A DNA stretch of 39,669 bases from Rhizobiales bacterium Ga0077530 (GCA_001464855.1 LNEA01000021.1:1-39669); one strand, 5' to 3'. Shown: positions 9,101 to 16,971, counted from the stretch's first letter. Numbers and translations: made by a program. The notes: generated from the sequence alone by a model not told the origin.

Positions 9101-9724
9101 ATGAAGCTCTATGTCACACCAACATCGCCCTATGCGCGCATTGCTCGTGCGATCGTTCTAGAGAAGCGTCTCGCCGACCGCGTTGAGGTCATCAATGCAA
9201 TCACACGGAAGGTGGAAAGCCCGTACTACGCAATCAATCCATCGGGTCGTGTGCCGTATTTAGTGCGCGATGATGGCGTCGGGATCGAGGACAGTCGTCT
9301 TATCGCATCCTATCTCGACTCACTCGACGGAATCCCGTCAATTATCGAGCCGCTCGATCTTGAGAACTGGGAATCTGGTCGGCTCGAAACTTACGCACGC
9401 AGCATGGTTGACGGAATCAGTGTTTGGGTGCGCGAGATGCGCCGACCGGAGAACGAGCGGTCGCCAACCATGCAGGCTCACGAAGCTTCACGCGCGGGAA
9501 GGCTCGCGGACTTCTGGGAAATTGAAATCACCGCACCCTTAATGAATGGCCCGCTCAATTTGTCCCAGCTCTTCCTGATTTCAGGATTGGACTTCGCGGC
9601 GTACGGGCGCATGGGCGATTTCACAAATGGGCGACCACAACTCGCGAAATGGGCGGCACGGATGCGGCAACGCCCATCACTTGCAGCCACGACGCCAATG
9701 AGCGTGACTAAACGGCTCGCTTAG
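9101..9724 (+). CDS. Glutathione S-transferase family protein
   Basis: 207-residue soluble protein. The N-terminal thioredoxin-like domain begins MKLYVTPTSPYARIARAIVL, with the family's cis-proline context NPSGRVPYLV (about residues 47-56) and the glutathione-contacting EDSRLIASYLD. The C-terminal part is helical, as in GSTs. The residue in the usual catalytic place is a Ser/Pro-rich SPYARI, so an active-site Ser is likely, but the substrate is unknown. GAGGAAG ends 3 bases before the ATG, a usable ribosome binding site. It stands alone between two stretches of non-coding or decayed DNA. Confidence 0.85.
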   Translation: MKLYVTPTSPYARIARAIVLEKRLADRVEVINAITRKVESPYYAINPSGRVPYLVRDDGVGIEDSRLIASYLDSLDGIPSIIEPLDLENWESGRLETYARSMVDGISVWVREMRRPENERSPTMQAHEASRAGRLADFWEIEITAPLMNGPLNLSQLFLISGLDFAAYGRMGDFTNGRPQLAKWAARMRQRPSLAATTPMSVTKRLA

Positions 9725-10141
9725 TAACAATCAACTCGTCAGGGGATAGTGATCCGACCCGCCGCACCGTTCCCGCCATGGAGATGACTGAAGGCCGGGG
9801 ATCGAAGTATTGCTAGTCCATTGGTATTTCCCGGAACTACCATCAGCGAACGGCCGGCGGCTCTGTGCCGGCGCGGCTTGCGACAAAGTCCTGTCTTGCA
9901 GGGGCTCGACGCGGATCACGCCTGGGAGATGCGAATATCGCGCTGACACCTGCGACGATCCCGCCATCAGCAAGCTGACCATGCCGAGCGAAGTGACAGT
10001 TCTCGGAAGCTGCGAGGGGTTTCGCCGCGCTGCACGTTCAGTTCCTCACTGCACGCTTGCTTTCGACCGGACCGGCACCAAAGGCTTCCGCCGAGGAAAC
10101 ACGGCACCTGGGCGAGTTAATTCTCGGACGGTGTGTCGAAT
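9725..10141. other. Region without a recognisable gene
   Basis: About 400 bases between the GST gene and the promoter of the frameshifted cytochrome. The longest plus-strand frame (9810-10145) is Cys- and Arg-rich, has no domain pattern, and runs into the FixK-type box, so I do not call it a gene. It may be decayed sequence. Confidence 0.4.
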
Positions 10142-10155
10142 TTGATAGACGTCAA
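10142..10155. promoter_or_regulatory. FNR/FixK-type box TTGATAGACGTCAA
   Basis: Matches TTGA-N6-TCAA, with the fifth bases also partly symmetric. It ends 48 bases before the start of the frameshifted cytochrome c gene at 10204, so the promoter looks intact although the gene is broken. Confidence 0.75.
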
Positions 10156-10203
10156 GGCTCGCGGCCAAATGACGTGCACTTGTAAACTCACGTTGTTGCT
10201 CTG

Positions 10204-10550
10204 ATGGTTCGCTCAATGTCAAAGCGCGTATTTGTGCTCAGCGTCGCAATAGGATTGTTACTTCTTGTTGCTCTATCGACTCTCGTGGTCGGCCAACAGA
10301 CGCTCCACGAGCGTGGTCGGGCCCTGGTCGAACGCGAGTGTGCGGGCTGTCACGCGGCCTCACACATGGGCCAAAGTCCGCACAAAATGGCGCCACCATC
10401 CGCAAACTGCCAAAAAAGTATCCGGTTGAGCACGTGGCGAAGTCGTTGGCCGAGGGCATCGTGGTCGGTCACAAGGACATGCCGGAGTTTCTTTTTGAGC
10501 CAAGCGATATAAAGGCGATCCTGGCGTATATCTCCAGTCTCGCCGGATAG
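10204..10550 (+). pseudogene. Small cytochrome c gene broken by a one-base deletion
   Basis: The first frame begins at ATG 10204 with a signal peptide and heme motif CAGCH (Cys46, Cys49, His50) and reads normally to HKMAPP. The homology then continues in another frame as RKLPKKYPVEHVAKSLAEGI to the stop at 10550. Against the paralogue at 1209, where CCC-TTC-CGT encodes PFR, this gene has CCA-TC-CGC at 10396-10403, one base short. The first frame runs on to a stop at 10512 and loses the sixth-ligand Met (GHKDMPEF) and last helix. The rest of the sequence is well conserved, so the change is recent or a sequencing error. The promoter box is intact. Confidence 0.85.
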
Positions 10551-10657
10551 TGCCGTCCCTGAACCATCGACCTTTCTTGCCTGGCTGTCGTGAACGCAGC
10601 GGCTCAGGCCCAAGCAAGTTAATGCGGACCGACTGACGACGGTGCTCAAAGTCCTGC

Positions 10658-10711
10658 TGATACTGGCCGACATGCGACATCGGGAGAGACTGGCAACATC
10701 TGCCAGTATCA
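10658..10711. repeat. 10-bp inverted repeat, 34 bases apart
   Basis: TGATACTGGC at 10658-10667 and its exact complement GCCAGTATCA at 10702-10711. It lies in the 258-base space between the broken cytochrome and mlaE, just before a FixK-like TTGATGAGTATAAA (10719-10732, one mismatch). It could be a hairpin or an operator pair. No gene is seen in this space. Confidence 0.4.
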
Positions 10712-10808
10712 CCCACGATTGATGAGTATAAATGTCGGAACCGATTGAAGGCCGCAGGTCCAACACGTCGAGTGATCGACGGCCTCGCGCATACGAAAAG
10801 AGGTATCT

Positions 10809-11945
10809 TTGAGCCCTTCGCCATATCTGCGCGCCGTCGATCGTGATGGCAAGACGGAGCTTGCGGCGGCAGGATCCTGGACGGCATCTCACGCCACCGA
10901 ATTGGAGCGCGTTATCGATGCTGTCGACGGCGATGCGGCGGTGGCGAAAGCGGCCGCGATCAATATGCGCGGCATAGAAGCGTTCGACACCTATGGCGCC
11001 TGGCTGCTGGAACGCCTGATACGCTCGCACGAGGCGCGCGGACAAATCCTTCCGATCGTCGGTCTCGCCGAGCGATATCAGGGCCTGCTCGAAGAGGTCC
11101 GCCACGTGAACCGGGAGGCGACCGATGCCAAAGCTGATGCCAATTTCGTAGTTCTGACGCTTGAGACCGTGGGGCGAGGGGTGGAGAATCTTGGCCGCGA
11201 TCTCGTCATGTTCGTCAATATGCTGGGCTCATTGTGCTTCGCCGCGATGGCAATGGTGCTGAAGCCCAGGAGCTTCCGGCTGATGTCTGCCGTCCATCAC
11301 CTCGATCGCGTCGCCTGGCAAGCGGTGCCGATCATTCTGCTTATCACCTTTTTGATTGGCGGCATCATCGCCCAGCAGGGCTTCTTCCACTTTCGCAAGT
11401 TCGGCGCCGACGACTACGTGGTCGACATGGTCGGGATTCTGATCCTGCGTGAGCTCGGCGTGCTGATCGTGGCGATCATGGTGGCCGGCCGCTCAGGCAG
11501 CTCCTACACGGCCGAGATTGGCTCCATGAAAATGCGGGAGGAGATCGACGCGCTCCGCACTATGGGGCTCGATCCCGTGAGCATCCTCTTACTGCCGCGC
11601 GTCGTCGCACTGGTGATCGCTCTCCCCCTCCTGACGTTCCTCGGATCCATGGCCGCGCTCTATGGCGGCGGTCTAGTCGCTTGGCTCTACGGGGGTATGA
11701 ACCCGGAGATTTTCATTGCGCGTCTCAAGGAGGCAATCTCCCTCACTCACTTCAAAGTCGGTTTGATTAAAGCGCCGTTTATGGCGCTCGCGATCGGGGT
11801 CGTCGCTTGTTCGGAAGGCCTCAAGGTGCGAGGGAGCTCCGAGTCCCTTGGGCTTCAGACCACGGCCTCGGTGGTCAAATCGATCTTCCTCGTGATCGTG
11901 CTCGACGGACTGTTCGCCATATTCTTTGCCTCCATCGGGATGTGA
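10809..11945 (+). CDS. mlaE: MlaE-type lipid ABC permease with N-terminal STAS domain
   Basis: 378-residue inner-membrane protein. Residues 1-105 resemble a STAS domain fused to the permease. From about residue 130 the MlaE/YrbE core follows, with five or six helices and the family pattern GRSGSSYTAEIGSMKMREEI and LRTMGLDP. The start is TTG at 10809 with AAAAGAGG a few bases before. It overlaps the ATPase gene by one base (TGATG at 11943-11947). With the next two genes it forms a complete MCE-type phospholipid transporter for moving lipids between inner and outer membranes. Known Mla systems act in outer-membrane lipid asymmetry; the direction of transport here is inferred only by family. Confidence 0.9.
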   Translation: MSPSPYLRAVDRDGKTELAAAGSWTASHATELERVIDAVDGDAAVAKAAAINMRGIEAFDTYGAWLLERLIRSHEARGQILPIVGLAERYQGLLEEVRHVNREATDAKADANFVVLTLETVGRGVENLGRDLVMFVNMLGSLCFAAMAMVLKPRSFRLMSAVHHLDRVAWQAVPIILLITFLIGGIIAQQGFFHFRKFGADDYVVDMVGILILRELGVLIVAIMVAGRSGSSYTAEIGSMKMREEIDALRTMGLDPVSILLLPRVVALVIALPLLTFLGSMAALYGGGLVAWLYGGMNPEIFIARLKEAISLTHFKVGLIKAPFMALAIGVVACSEGLKVRGSSESLGLQTTASVVKSIFLVIVLDGLFAIFFASIGM

Positions 11946-12742
11946 TGGCGATGAACACACTGAATGAGGCGCCTGCCATCCGCGTACGCGACCTTGTGGT
12001 AGGTTTCGGCGATCGGGTCGTGCTGGACCATCTGGCCCTCAACGTGCGCCGCGGTGAGATCTTGGGCTTTGTCGGCGGCTCGGGAAGTGGCAAGTCGGTG
12101 CTGTTGCGCACCATCATTGGCCTGTTGCCGAAGCGTCAGGGCACCATCGAAGTGCTCGGCGTCGATCTTGGCCCAGCAAATGACGAGGCATGGCGAGCAC
12201 TGGAACGGCGATGGGGCGTCCTGTTCCAGCATGGCGCGCTTTTCTCGTCGCTGACTGCGTTGCAGAACGTGCAAGTTCCTATGCGCGAGCACCTGGTGCT
12301 GTCCGAGCGCTTGATGCGCGAGGTCGCGCTGGCCAAGCTGGAGATGGTCGGGCTCAATGCACGCGACGGCGACAAGCTGCCTTCGGAACTGTCGGGCGGC
12401 ATGACGAAGCGTGTGGCCTTGGCCCGGGCGCTGGCCCTGGATCCGGAGCTCGTGTTTCTGGACGAGCCGACCTCAGGGCTTGATCCGATCGCCGCCGGAG
12501 ATTTCGACGAGCTCATCCGTACCTTGCAGCAGACACTTGGTCTCACCGTCTTCATGGTTACGCATGACCTCGAAAGCCTGAATACGGTTTGCGACCGCAT
12601 CGCCGCGCTCGCCGACGGCAAGGTGATTGCCATCGGCTCGATATCGGAGATGCGTCGATCGCCACACCCATGGATGAAGGCGTATTTCCAGGGGAAACGT
12701 GGCCGCAAATTGTCCCCTGGCCTCTCGGCAATGGAAAGCTGA
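11945..12742 (+). CDS. mlaF: MlaF-type ABC transporter ATPase
   Basis: 265-residue ATPase with Walker A GGSGSGKSV, a Q-loop in VLFQHGALFSSLT, signature LSGGMTKRVALARALA, Walker B LVFLDEPTSGLDP and switch His in MVTHDLES. The motifs FQHGALFSSLT and LSGGMTKR are characteristic of the MlaF branch rather than other ABC importers. The ATG overlaps the mlaE stop by one base, and mlaD begins 3 bases after this gene ends, so the three are translationally coupled. An in-frame ATG two codons in is also possible. Confidence 0.92.
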   Translation: MAMNTLNEAPAIRVRDLVVGFGDRVVLDHLALNVRRGEILGFVGGSGSGKSVLLRTIIGLLPKRQGTIEVLGVDLGPANDEAWRALERRWGVLFQHGALFSSLTALQNVQVPMREHLVLSERLMREVALAKLEMVGLNARDGDKLPSELSGGMTKRVALARALALDPELVFLDEPTSGLDPIAAGDFDELIRTLQQTLGLTVFMVTHDLESLNTVCDRIAALADGKVIAIGSISEMRRSPHPWMKAYFQGKRGRKLSPGLSAMES

Positions 12743-12745
12743 ACG

Positions 12746-13912
12746 ATGGAAGTTCGCGCGCGCTACGTCCAGATGGGCATTTTTACGCTGGCCGTGCTGG
12801 CCCTCGGTTTCGGCTTCGTCTACTGGCTTAACAACGCTGGCGGCTTCGGCGATCGTGTCAACTATCGTGTGCAGTTCGAAGGCCCCGTCGCGGGCCTGCT
12901 CCGGGGGTCGGCCGTGCTCTTCAACGGCATCCGCGTAGGCGAGGTAACCGAGCTCAGTCTCGATCCCGCAAAGCCACGCCAGGTTTGGGCGACCATTGCC
13001 GTCGGCCGCGATACCCCGGTGCGCAAGGATACGGAGGTCAGTATCGACTTCCAGGGGTTGACGGGCTCTCCCGTCGTGACCCTGACCGGCGGAAGCTCGC
13101 CGGAGGTGCTCACCAGCGCAAAGGGGGAGCCATCTGTTCTCACGGCACGCACGGATGCCGGCGAGACCATGTCGCAATCCGCCCGCGACGTATTGCGCCG
13201 CATTGACGGGATCTTGGCCGAGAACGCGCAGCCACTACGTAGTCTTCTTGGCAATATCGATACGTTTGCTGGGGCGCTAGCAAGGAACTCCGACAAGGTC
13301 GACGGTATCGTGGCTGGCCTCGAGCGAATGACAGGCGGCGCAACTGCCAAAGCGCGAGCCAACACCTTCAATCTTCGACCGCTCCGCATCGCGGAAAGCA
13401 AGGAGCGGGCCCCAGGCATTCAGATTATCGTTCCTGAGCCTTCTGCTCTCATGAGCCTCGACACTGAAAAGATCGCCATCGTATCGGCCGACGGGTCGCT
13501 CTCTGCGTTGACGGATGGACAGTGGAGTGATGCCGTGGTGCGCATCGTGCAGACCACCATCGTCCGCGGTCTCGAGGACAGTAAGGCATTTGCAGGTGTG
13601 AGTCGGCCGCTGGAGGAGTTGACCTCTGACTTCCGGCTGGCGATCGATGTGCGCAAGTTCCAGATCGGTGCCAGCCAAGTGTCAGAAGTAGAACTCGGCG
13701 GAAAAATCATCGATAGCAAAGGCCGCATTGTTGCGGCCGAGGTGTTCCGCTCGTTGGCCCCGATCGCCGCGATAGATGCTGCGGCAGCCGTTGCGGGGTT
13801 CGATCAGGCCATGGGCAAGGCAGGACCGGAGCTCATCACATGGGTTGCGCGAGTGATTGCAAGTCAAGCAACCCCCGGGCCAGCAGCAGTGAAAAAGGAT
13901 ACGGGCAACTAA
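12746..13912 (+). CDS. mlaD: MlaD-like MCE protein with C-terminal PqiC-like domain
   Basis: 388-residue membrane-anchored periplasmic protein. One helix at about residues 9-28 is followed by an MCE/MlaD domain (about 38-115: YRVQFEGPVAGLLRGSAVLF, then NGIRVGEVTEL). A helical linker spans about 130-205. Residues 225-375 resemble the ABC-type transport auxiliary domain normally found as the separate lipoprotein PqiC/DUF330 (SLDTEKIAIVSADGSLSAL, then GQWSDAVVRIVQTTI). The fusion therefore seems to join a lipid-binding hexamer subunit to its auxiliary partner. It follows mlaF by 3 bases. No separate mlaC or mlaB is seen next to it. The domain limits are estimates by eye. Confidence 0.85.
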   Translation: MEVRARYVQMGIFTLAVLALGFGFVYWLNNAGGFGDRVNYRVQFEGPVAGLLRGSAVLFNGIRVGEVTELSLDPAKPRQVWATIAVGRDTPVRKDTEVSIDFQGLTGSPVVTLTGGSSPEVLTSAKGEPSVLTARTDAGETMSQSARDVLRRIDGILAENAQPLRSLLGNIDTFAGALARNSDKVDGIVAGLERMTGGATAKARANTFNLRPLRIAESKERAPGIQIIVPEPSALMSLDTEKIAIVSADGSLSALTDGQWSDAVVRIVQTTIVRGLEDSKAFAGVSRPLEELTSDFRLAIDVRKFQIGASQVSEVELGGKIIDSKGRIVAAEVFRSLAPIAAIDAAAAVAGFDQAMGKAGPELITWVARVIASQATPGPAAVKKDTGN

Positions 13913-13920
13913 ACCCCCAC

Positions 13921-14130
13921 TTGCGAGAAATTGCTCTTTTCAAGTATCCGGCGATCGCGGTGGAGGCGTTCCCTGCGGTTGTGAAAGCACTGCGATCCGC
14001 TCCCGATAGGCCTCGGCTGACGGGCGTGGTGATCTACGTTCTAATCCTGCCGCTCGTGATCTTTGGATAATTGCGTCAGCGTCTATCAGACCGTCAGCTT
14101 TCCGGCCTACGGCCGCCGAAGGAAGAGGGG
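13921..14130 (+). pseudogene. Fragment of a membrane protein, frameshifted
   Basis: Plus-strand reading of LREIALFKYPAIAVEAFPAV continues to LTGVVIYVLILPLVIFG, a membrane helix, and stops at 14070. In the next frame it seems to continue as DNCVSVYQTVSFPAYGRRR. I recall a rhizobial protein of unknown function with a coiled-coil start, a helix of the VIY-LILPLV type and then VTVYQ-FPAYG. The neighbouring gene at 14232 matches the start of that same family. This looks like a displaced and frameshifted piece of it. The family recall is unverified and the limits are approximate. Confidence 0.35.
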
Positions 14131-14231
14131 GCGCGAAGCGTGCCTGGAAGCCCCTCTATGTCGTGTCCATTGTCCTCGCGCCATCGATGCGGTGAAGCCT
14201 TAGTCAGCGACCACAGGAAGGACCGGTCGAC

Positions 14232-14570
14232 ATGGACGACGGCAAGGCGGATGGAGTTGTACTCCACCTGATGGATCGAATAGCCGCGCTCGAGCGGGAA
14301 CTCGCGGCTGAGATCGCTAAGGAAAGGGCTGAGTTGCGCGTCGGCCTTGAACAGGGTCGGGTTGCATTTGAGCAAGAGGTGCTTCGCCAGCATCGGGCGT
14401 TGAAGACCCGTTTGTCACGCTACCTTCTACGCGCGCATCCGCTTGTGGCACTGAAGCGCAGCATGCCCTACGCTTCGATTGATGATCTGCCTCTGTTTGC
14501 CAGATCAAACCTTCCGACGAACGCGCAACAGACTTATCTCGGCGGAGCGGCGCTATTACAAGGCAGGTGA
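14232..14570 (+). CDS. Small coiled-coil protein of unknown function, possibly truncated
   Basis: 112 codons from ATG 14232. Residues 10-65 form a strongly charged helical stretch (DRIAALERELAAEIAKERAE) of coiled-coil type, followed by YLLRAHPLVAL, after which the sequence loses a clear pattern (KRSMPYASIDDLP). In the rhizobial family that I recall, a membrane helix and a Cys-containing C-terminal half would follow, so this may be a truncated copy. The preceding 300 bases contain what looks like the missing helix segment. No strong ribosome binding site was seen beyond GGAAGG about 8 bases upstream. Function unknown. Confidence 0.45.
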   Translation: MDDGKADGVVLHLMDRIAALERELAAEIAKERAELRVGLEQGRVAFEQEVLRQHRALKTRLSRYLLRAHPLVALKRSMPYASIDDLPLFARSNLPTNAQQTYLGGAALLQGR

Positions 14571-14599
14571 GCGTTGGGTCGCACGCTAGTCCATGAGAC

Positions 14600-15046
14600 C
14601 TCCAGTTCAAGACATGTCAAATACCAATCGCGATCGGGATGGGACCGTTGTCGTCACTCTTCGACGTGGCGACGTTTTCCTTGCTTCATGCCGGTCTGGG
14701 CGTCGGGCGGCTCATCCAGATTGGCTTGACCGAGCGGATGACGAAAATCACGAGAATCTGCGTCACGATCGATTCAATAAACCATGCGGTCCTAAAAACG
14801 GCGACGTCGCCCCATCCGATGCTTGTTGCGACCTCTCTCGGAGCGCTTGCAGCGGCGCTCATCTTGGCGCTCACGCCTATCGGCCACGTCTTTGGCTTTG
14901 TACCTCTGCAGCCGCTTGTACTGACGGCCATCGCCGTGATCGCTGTTGGATATCTCGCGATGGCGGAAGGACTGAAGCGCGTCGCAATGCCCTCCAGAAG
15001 CGGCGCGCATCGCCGGGCAAGCGCCCCGATCATCACCGGCAGATGA
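14600..15046 (+). pseudogene. C-terminal fragment of a P-type cation ATPase with an internal inversion
   Basis: The plus strand reads MGPLSSLFDVATFSLLHAG from 14639, the helix start seen in MgtA/PMA-type ATPases. From about 14811 it reads HPMLVATSLGALAAALILAL, then TPIGHVFGFVPLQPL and VGYLAMAEGLKR, the last two helices of the same family. The segment expected between them (FRTAWFIESIVTQILVIFVI, then RSVKPIWMSRP) is present but encoded on the minus strand between about 14703 and 14808. Flipping those roughly 106 bases restores one continuous family-like sequence. The head, phosphorylation and ATP domains are absent from the window, so this is a remnant. It converges with, and overlaps by a few bases, the end of the Usp gene at 15033. 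Confidence 0.75.
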
Positions 15047-15470
15047 GAACCGGCGTAGTGCTATGAGTCAGCACGTTGACCGCTGCGCTACCCAGGAGCA
15101 AGCGGCCCAAGCCGCGTCGGCCATGTGACGCCATGACGATCAAGTCGCATCCAATCGACTTTGCACACTCCAGAATGCCCTCTGCCGGGTATTGATCCTT
15201 GACGTGCATGCCTTTGCAATCAACGCCGATCTCGTTTGCGGCGATGTCGACGGCGGCGAGCACTCTTGCGGCACTTTCGGTGACGGATTTCTCGAACTCG
15301 TCGATCGGAAATGCGATCGCTGCTTCTCCCGTGACATAGGCCGTCCACGGTTCGGTGACTGTCACGGCAGAGACTCTTGCATTCAAGTCTTTGGCAAGCT
15401 GCAGACCTGCCATAACAGCCTTGTTTGCCAGTTCCGAGCCGTCAGTTGCAATCAGAATGTGCTTGTACAT
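15033..15470 (-). CDS. Universal stress protein (UspA family)
   Basis: 145-residue single-domain Usp beginning MYKHILIATDGSELANKAV. The C-terminal loop SHGRRGLGRLLLGS, followed by LTHSTTPVLICR, fits the ATP-binding G-x9-GS pattern, with Ala in place of the first Gly. Members are induced in stress or stasis and bind ATP; the specific role is unknown. A FixK-type box lies 89 bases upstream. The start ATG at 15470 is preceded by CTAGGAT. It shares closest resemblance in the window with the decayed Usp at 20601, including the ending TTVLICR against TTPVLICR. Confidence 0.93.
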   Translation of the reverse strand: MYKHILIATDGSELANKAVMAGLQLAKDLNARVSAVTVTEPWTAYVTGEAAIAFPIDEFEKSVTESAARVLAAVDIAANEIGVDCKGMHVKDQYPAEGILECAKSIGCDLIVMASHGRRGLGRLLLGSAAVNVLTHSTTPVLICR

Positions 15471-15559
15471 GGGTTCTATCCTAGGAGGAGGATTCGATTG
15501 GACGCCAAGAAGGTAGCGCGCTTCATTGTTTGAGCAGCGCCCAATTTCGGAGCGCTTCT

Positions 15560-15573
15560 TTGATGCAGCTCAA
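15560..15573. promoter_or_regulatory. FNR/FixK-type box TTGATGCAGCTCAA
   Basis: Matches TTGA-N6-TCAA; on the minus strand it reads TTGAGCTGCATCAA. It lies 89 bases upstream of the Usp start at 15470 and is almost identical to the boxes at 16143 and 20004. Confidence 0.75.
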
Positions 15574-15659
15574 CGTGCCCACTTCAGGGCGCTGCCCATT
15601 GGGCCCATTTCGAGTGGCAAATCTTCCGCTGCGCTGGAGCTAGATTTTTCAGATAGACT

Positions 15660-16067
15660 CTATGTCTTTGACGGAGTTGGCGGTTTCGTTCCCACGGGAG
15701 CGATAAGCGGCGGCACCTCAGGATTGGTCCGCAAAGTCTCAAGATAAGCGAGGATATCCTGAATCTCATCTCGGGTGAGCTGATTATCCGGCATTGGCAA
15801 GTGGGGCAGGATAAGAACGTTGCTGATGCGCTCTGCAGACTGCCCCGGCCTATTTGCAATGCCTCGGAACGTACCGATACCCTCAGGTACTGCCGCGGTG
15901 GCCGCGCCACTGACCACGTGACAGCTGGAACAAAGGCGGACTGCCAGCTCTCGCCCGCGCGTTGCCGACGGCTCGAGCGCGTGTACGAAGGCACCATGCG
16001 AAACCGCCGAAAGGCAAGCTGCCGTCGCCACAACTCTGGCACTTCTTCTCGCGCTGTCCGTCCACAT
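15660..16067 (-). CDS. Small monoheme cytochrome c
   Basis: 135-residue exported cytochrome with heme motif CSSCH (Cys46, Cys49, His50) and probable sixth ligand Met92 in LPMPDNQLT. The final helix is DEIQDILAYLETL. A signal-like segment covers residues 8-30. The ATG at 16067 is chosen because GGAGGG stands 9 bases before it; a TTG at 16094 would place that site inside the gene. The spacing between heme and Met and the pattern LPHLPMPDNQLT-DEIQDI put it in a different sub-group from the 1209-type cytochromes, closer to cytochrome c domains of the class I type with a PMP motif. A FixK-type box lies 75 bases upstream. The C-terminus is Pro-rich. Confidence 0.88.
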   Translation of the reverse strand: MWTDSARRSARVVATAACLSAVSHGAFVHALEPSATRGRELAVRLCSSCHVVSGAATAAVPEGIGTFRGIANRPGQSAERISNVLILPHLPMPDNQLTRDEIQDILAYLETLRTNPEVPPLIAPVGTKPPTPSKT

Positions 16068-16142
16068 ATGCCGAATCCCTCCAACCGATGCCAACCCGCA
16101 GTGTTTCGATATCAGAACAGGGCTTAACGAGCCTCGCCGTCC

Positions 16143-16156
16143 TTGATGCAGCGCAA
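16143..16156. promoter_or_regulatory. FNR/FixK-type box TTGATGCAGCGCAA
   Basis: Fits TTGA-N6-(T/G)CAA; on the minus strand TTGCGCTGCATCAA. It lies 75 bases upstream of the cytochrome start at 16067. The identical 14-mer occurs at 20004-20017. It could also influence the plus-strand gene at 16375, 218 bases away, but that is less likely. Confidence 0.7.
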
Positions 16157-16374
16157 GGTCAACGGGATCTCTTGGATCCAGAAATGGTGCGGATGTGAGT
16201 TGCGCACTTCATTGAATACTCAATTCTCGCGACGCGCCGGGCCGTTCTATGTGGCGAACGTCTGTCGGATTGTTTCGATGGCTGCAGAATGAAGCGCATC
16301 GTCGTCGCCGTCTCACAAAATACCAATCGTCGCGCTCCCTCTTCCATGGGCGAGCAAGCAGGTGGAGTGATGAA

Positions 16375-16836
16375 ATGAAACGCGAGAGGACCTGGATTGT
16401 GATCGCCGATGGCCGCCAAGCCAAAGTGCTTGAGAGCCATGGGCCAAATTCTAATCTAGTTCCTGTCGATGACATGGTCTTTTCCAAGGAACTCCCTGCC
16501 GATCGCAACATTCAACGTGATCGTCCGGGCCGCAGCTTTGAATCGTCCGGTCCCACGCGTCATGCAATGGAAAATCGGACCAGTCCGCACAGGGAGCTGA
16601 AGCGTGAGCTTGCCGGTGAAGTGGTTGATAAGCTCGACAGCAGCCTGAGAGAGGGAAGGTTCGATCGCATCGCGCTCGTCGCGCCGCCGACAGTGTTAGG
16701 CGATCTGCGAGATGCACTTTCAGAGTCGCTCCGTGCGAAGCTCGTCGCCGAACTCGCAAAGGATCTCACGAAGGTGCCGCCCCAGGAGCTCCCGCGTCGC
16801 TTGGAGGCTATCTGGGGATCTAAAACACACCGCTAG
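16375..16836 (+). CDS. baeRF12-like (host attachment-type) protein
   Basis: 153-residue soluble protein beginning MKRERTWIVIADGRQAKVLE. This start, together with the later RFDRIALVAPPTVLGDLRDA, is typical of proteins annotated as required for attachment to host cells, now placed in the baeRF group related to archaeal/eukaryotic release factor eRF1 domain 2. They are often found beside stress genes, and the molecular role is not established. GGTGGAG at 16361-16367 supports the ATG at 16375; longer in-frame starts exist but add a low-complexity Arg/Ser extension. The next gene downstream is hsp20 with its own box. Confidence 0.75.
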   Translation: MKRERTWIVIADGRQAKVLESHGPNSNLVPVDDMVFSKELPADRNIQRDRPGRSFESSGPTRHAMENRTSPHRELKRELAGEVVDKLDSSLREGRFDRIALVAPPTVLGDLRDALSESLRAKLVAELAKDLTKVPPQELPRRLEAIWGSKTHR

Positions 16837-16872
16837 GGTAGGGCAGCTCGGTATTCGAGGATGGCAGCCATC

Positions 16873-16886
16873 TTGCGGTGAATCAA
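16873..16886. promoter_or_regulatory. FNR/FixK-type box TTGCGGTGAATCAA
   Basis: Fits TTG(A/C)-N6-(T/G)CAA, ending 85 bases before the Hsp20 start at 16972. It uses TTGC in the left half, as allowed for FixK-type sites. Confidence 0.6.
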
Positions 16887-16971
16887 TGTGACCCGTCCCG
16901 GCGTCGGCTAGAAAACTTCGTCTCAAAGAGGGCGACTTGCGCCCAAAAGTATTGAAGACAGGAGTAATCAG

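Noticed and set aside
12473-13177. Minus-strand open frame of 234 codons across mlaF and mlaD
   Set aside because: Opposite strand of a coherent three-gene operon, with no recognisable motif.
16212-16223. TTGAATACTCAA as a further FixK-type box before the baeRF-like gene
   Set aside because: The half-sites are 4 rather than 6 bases apart, so they would not fit one dimer in the FNR manner.
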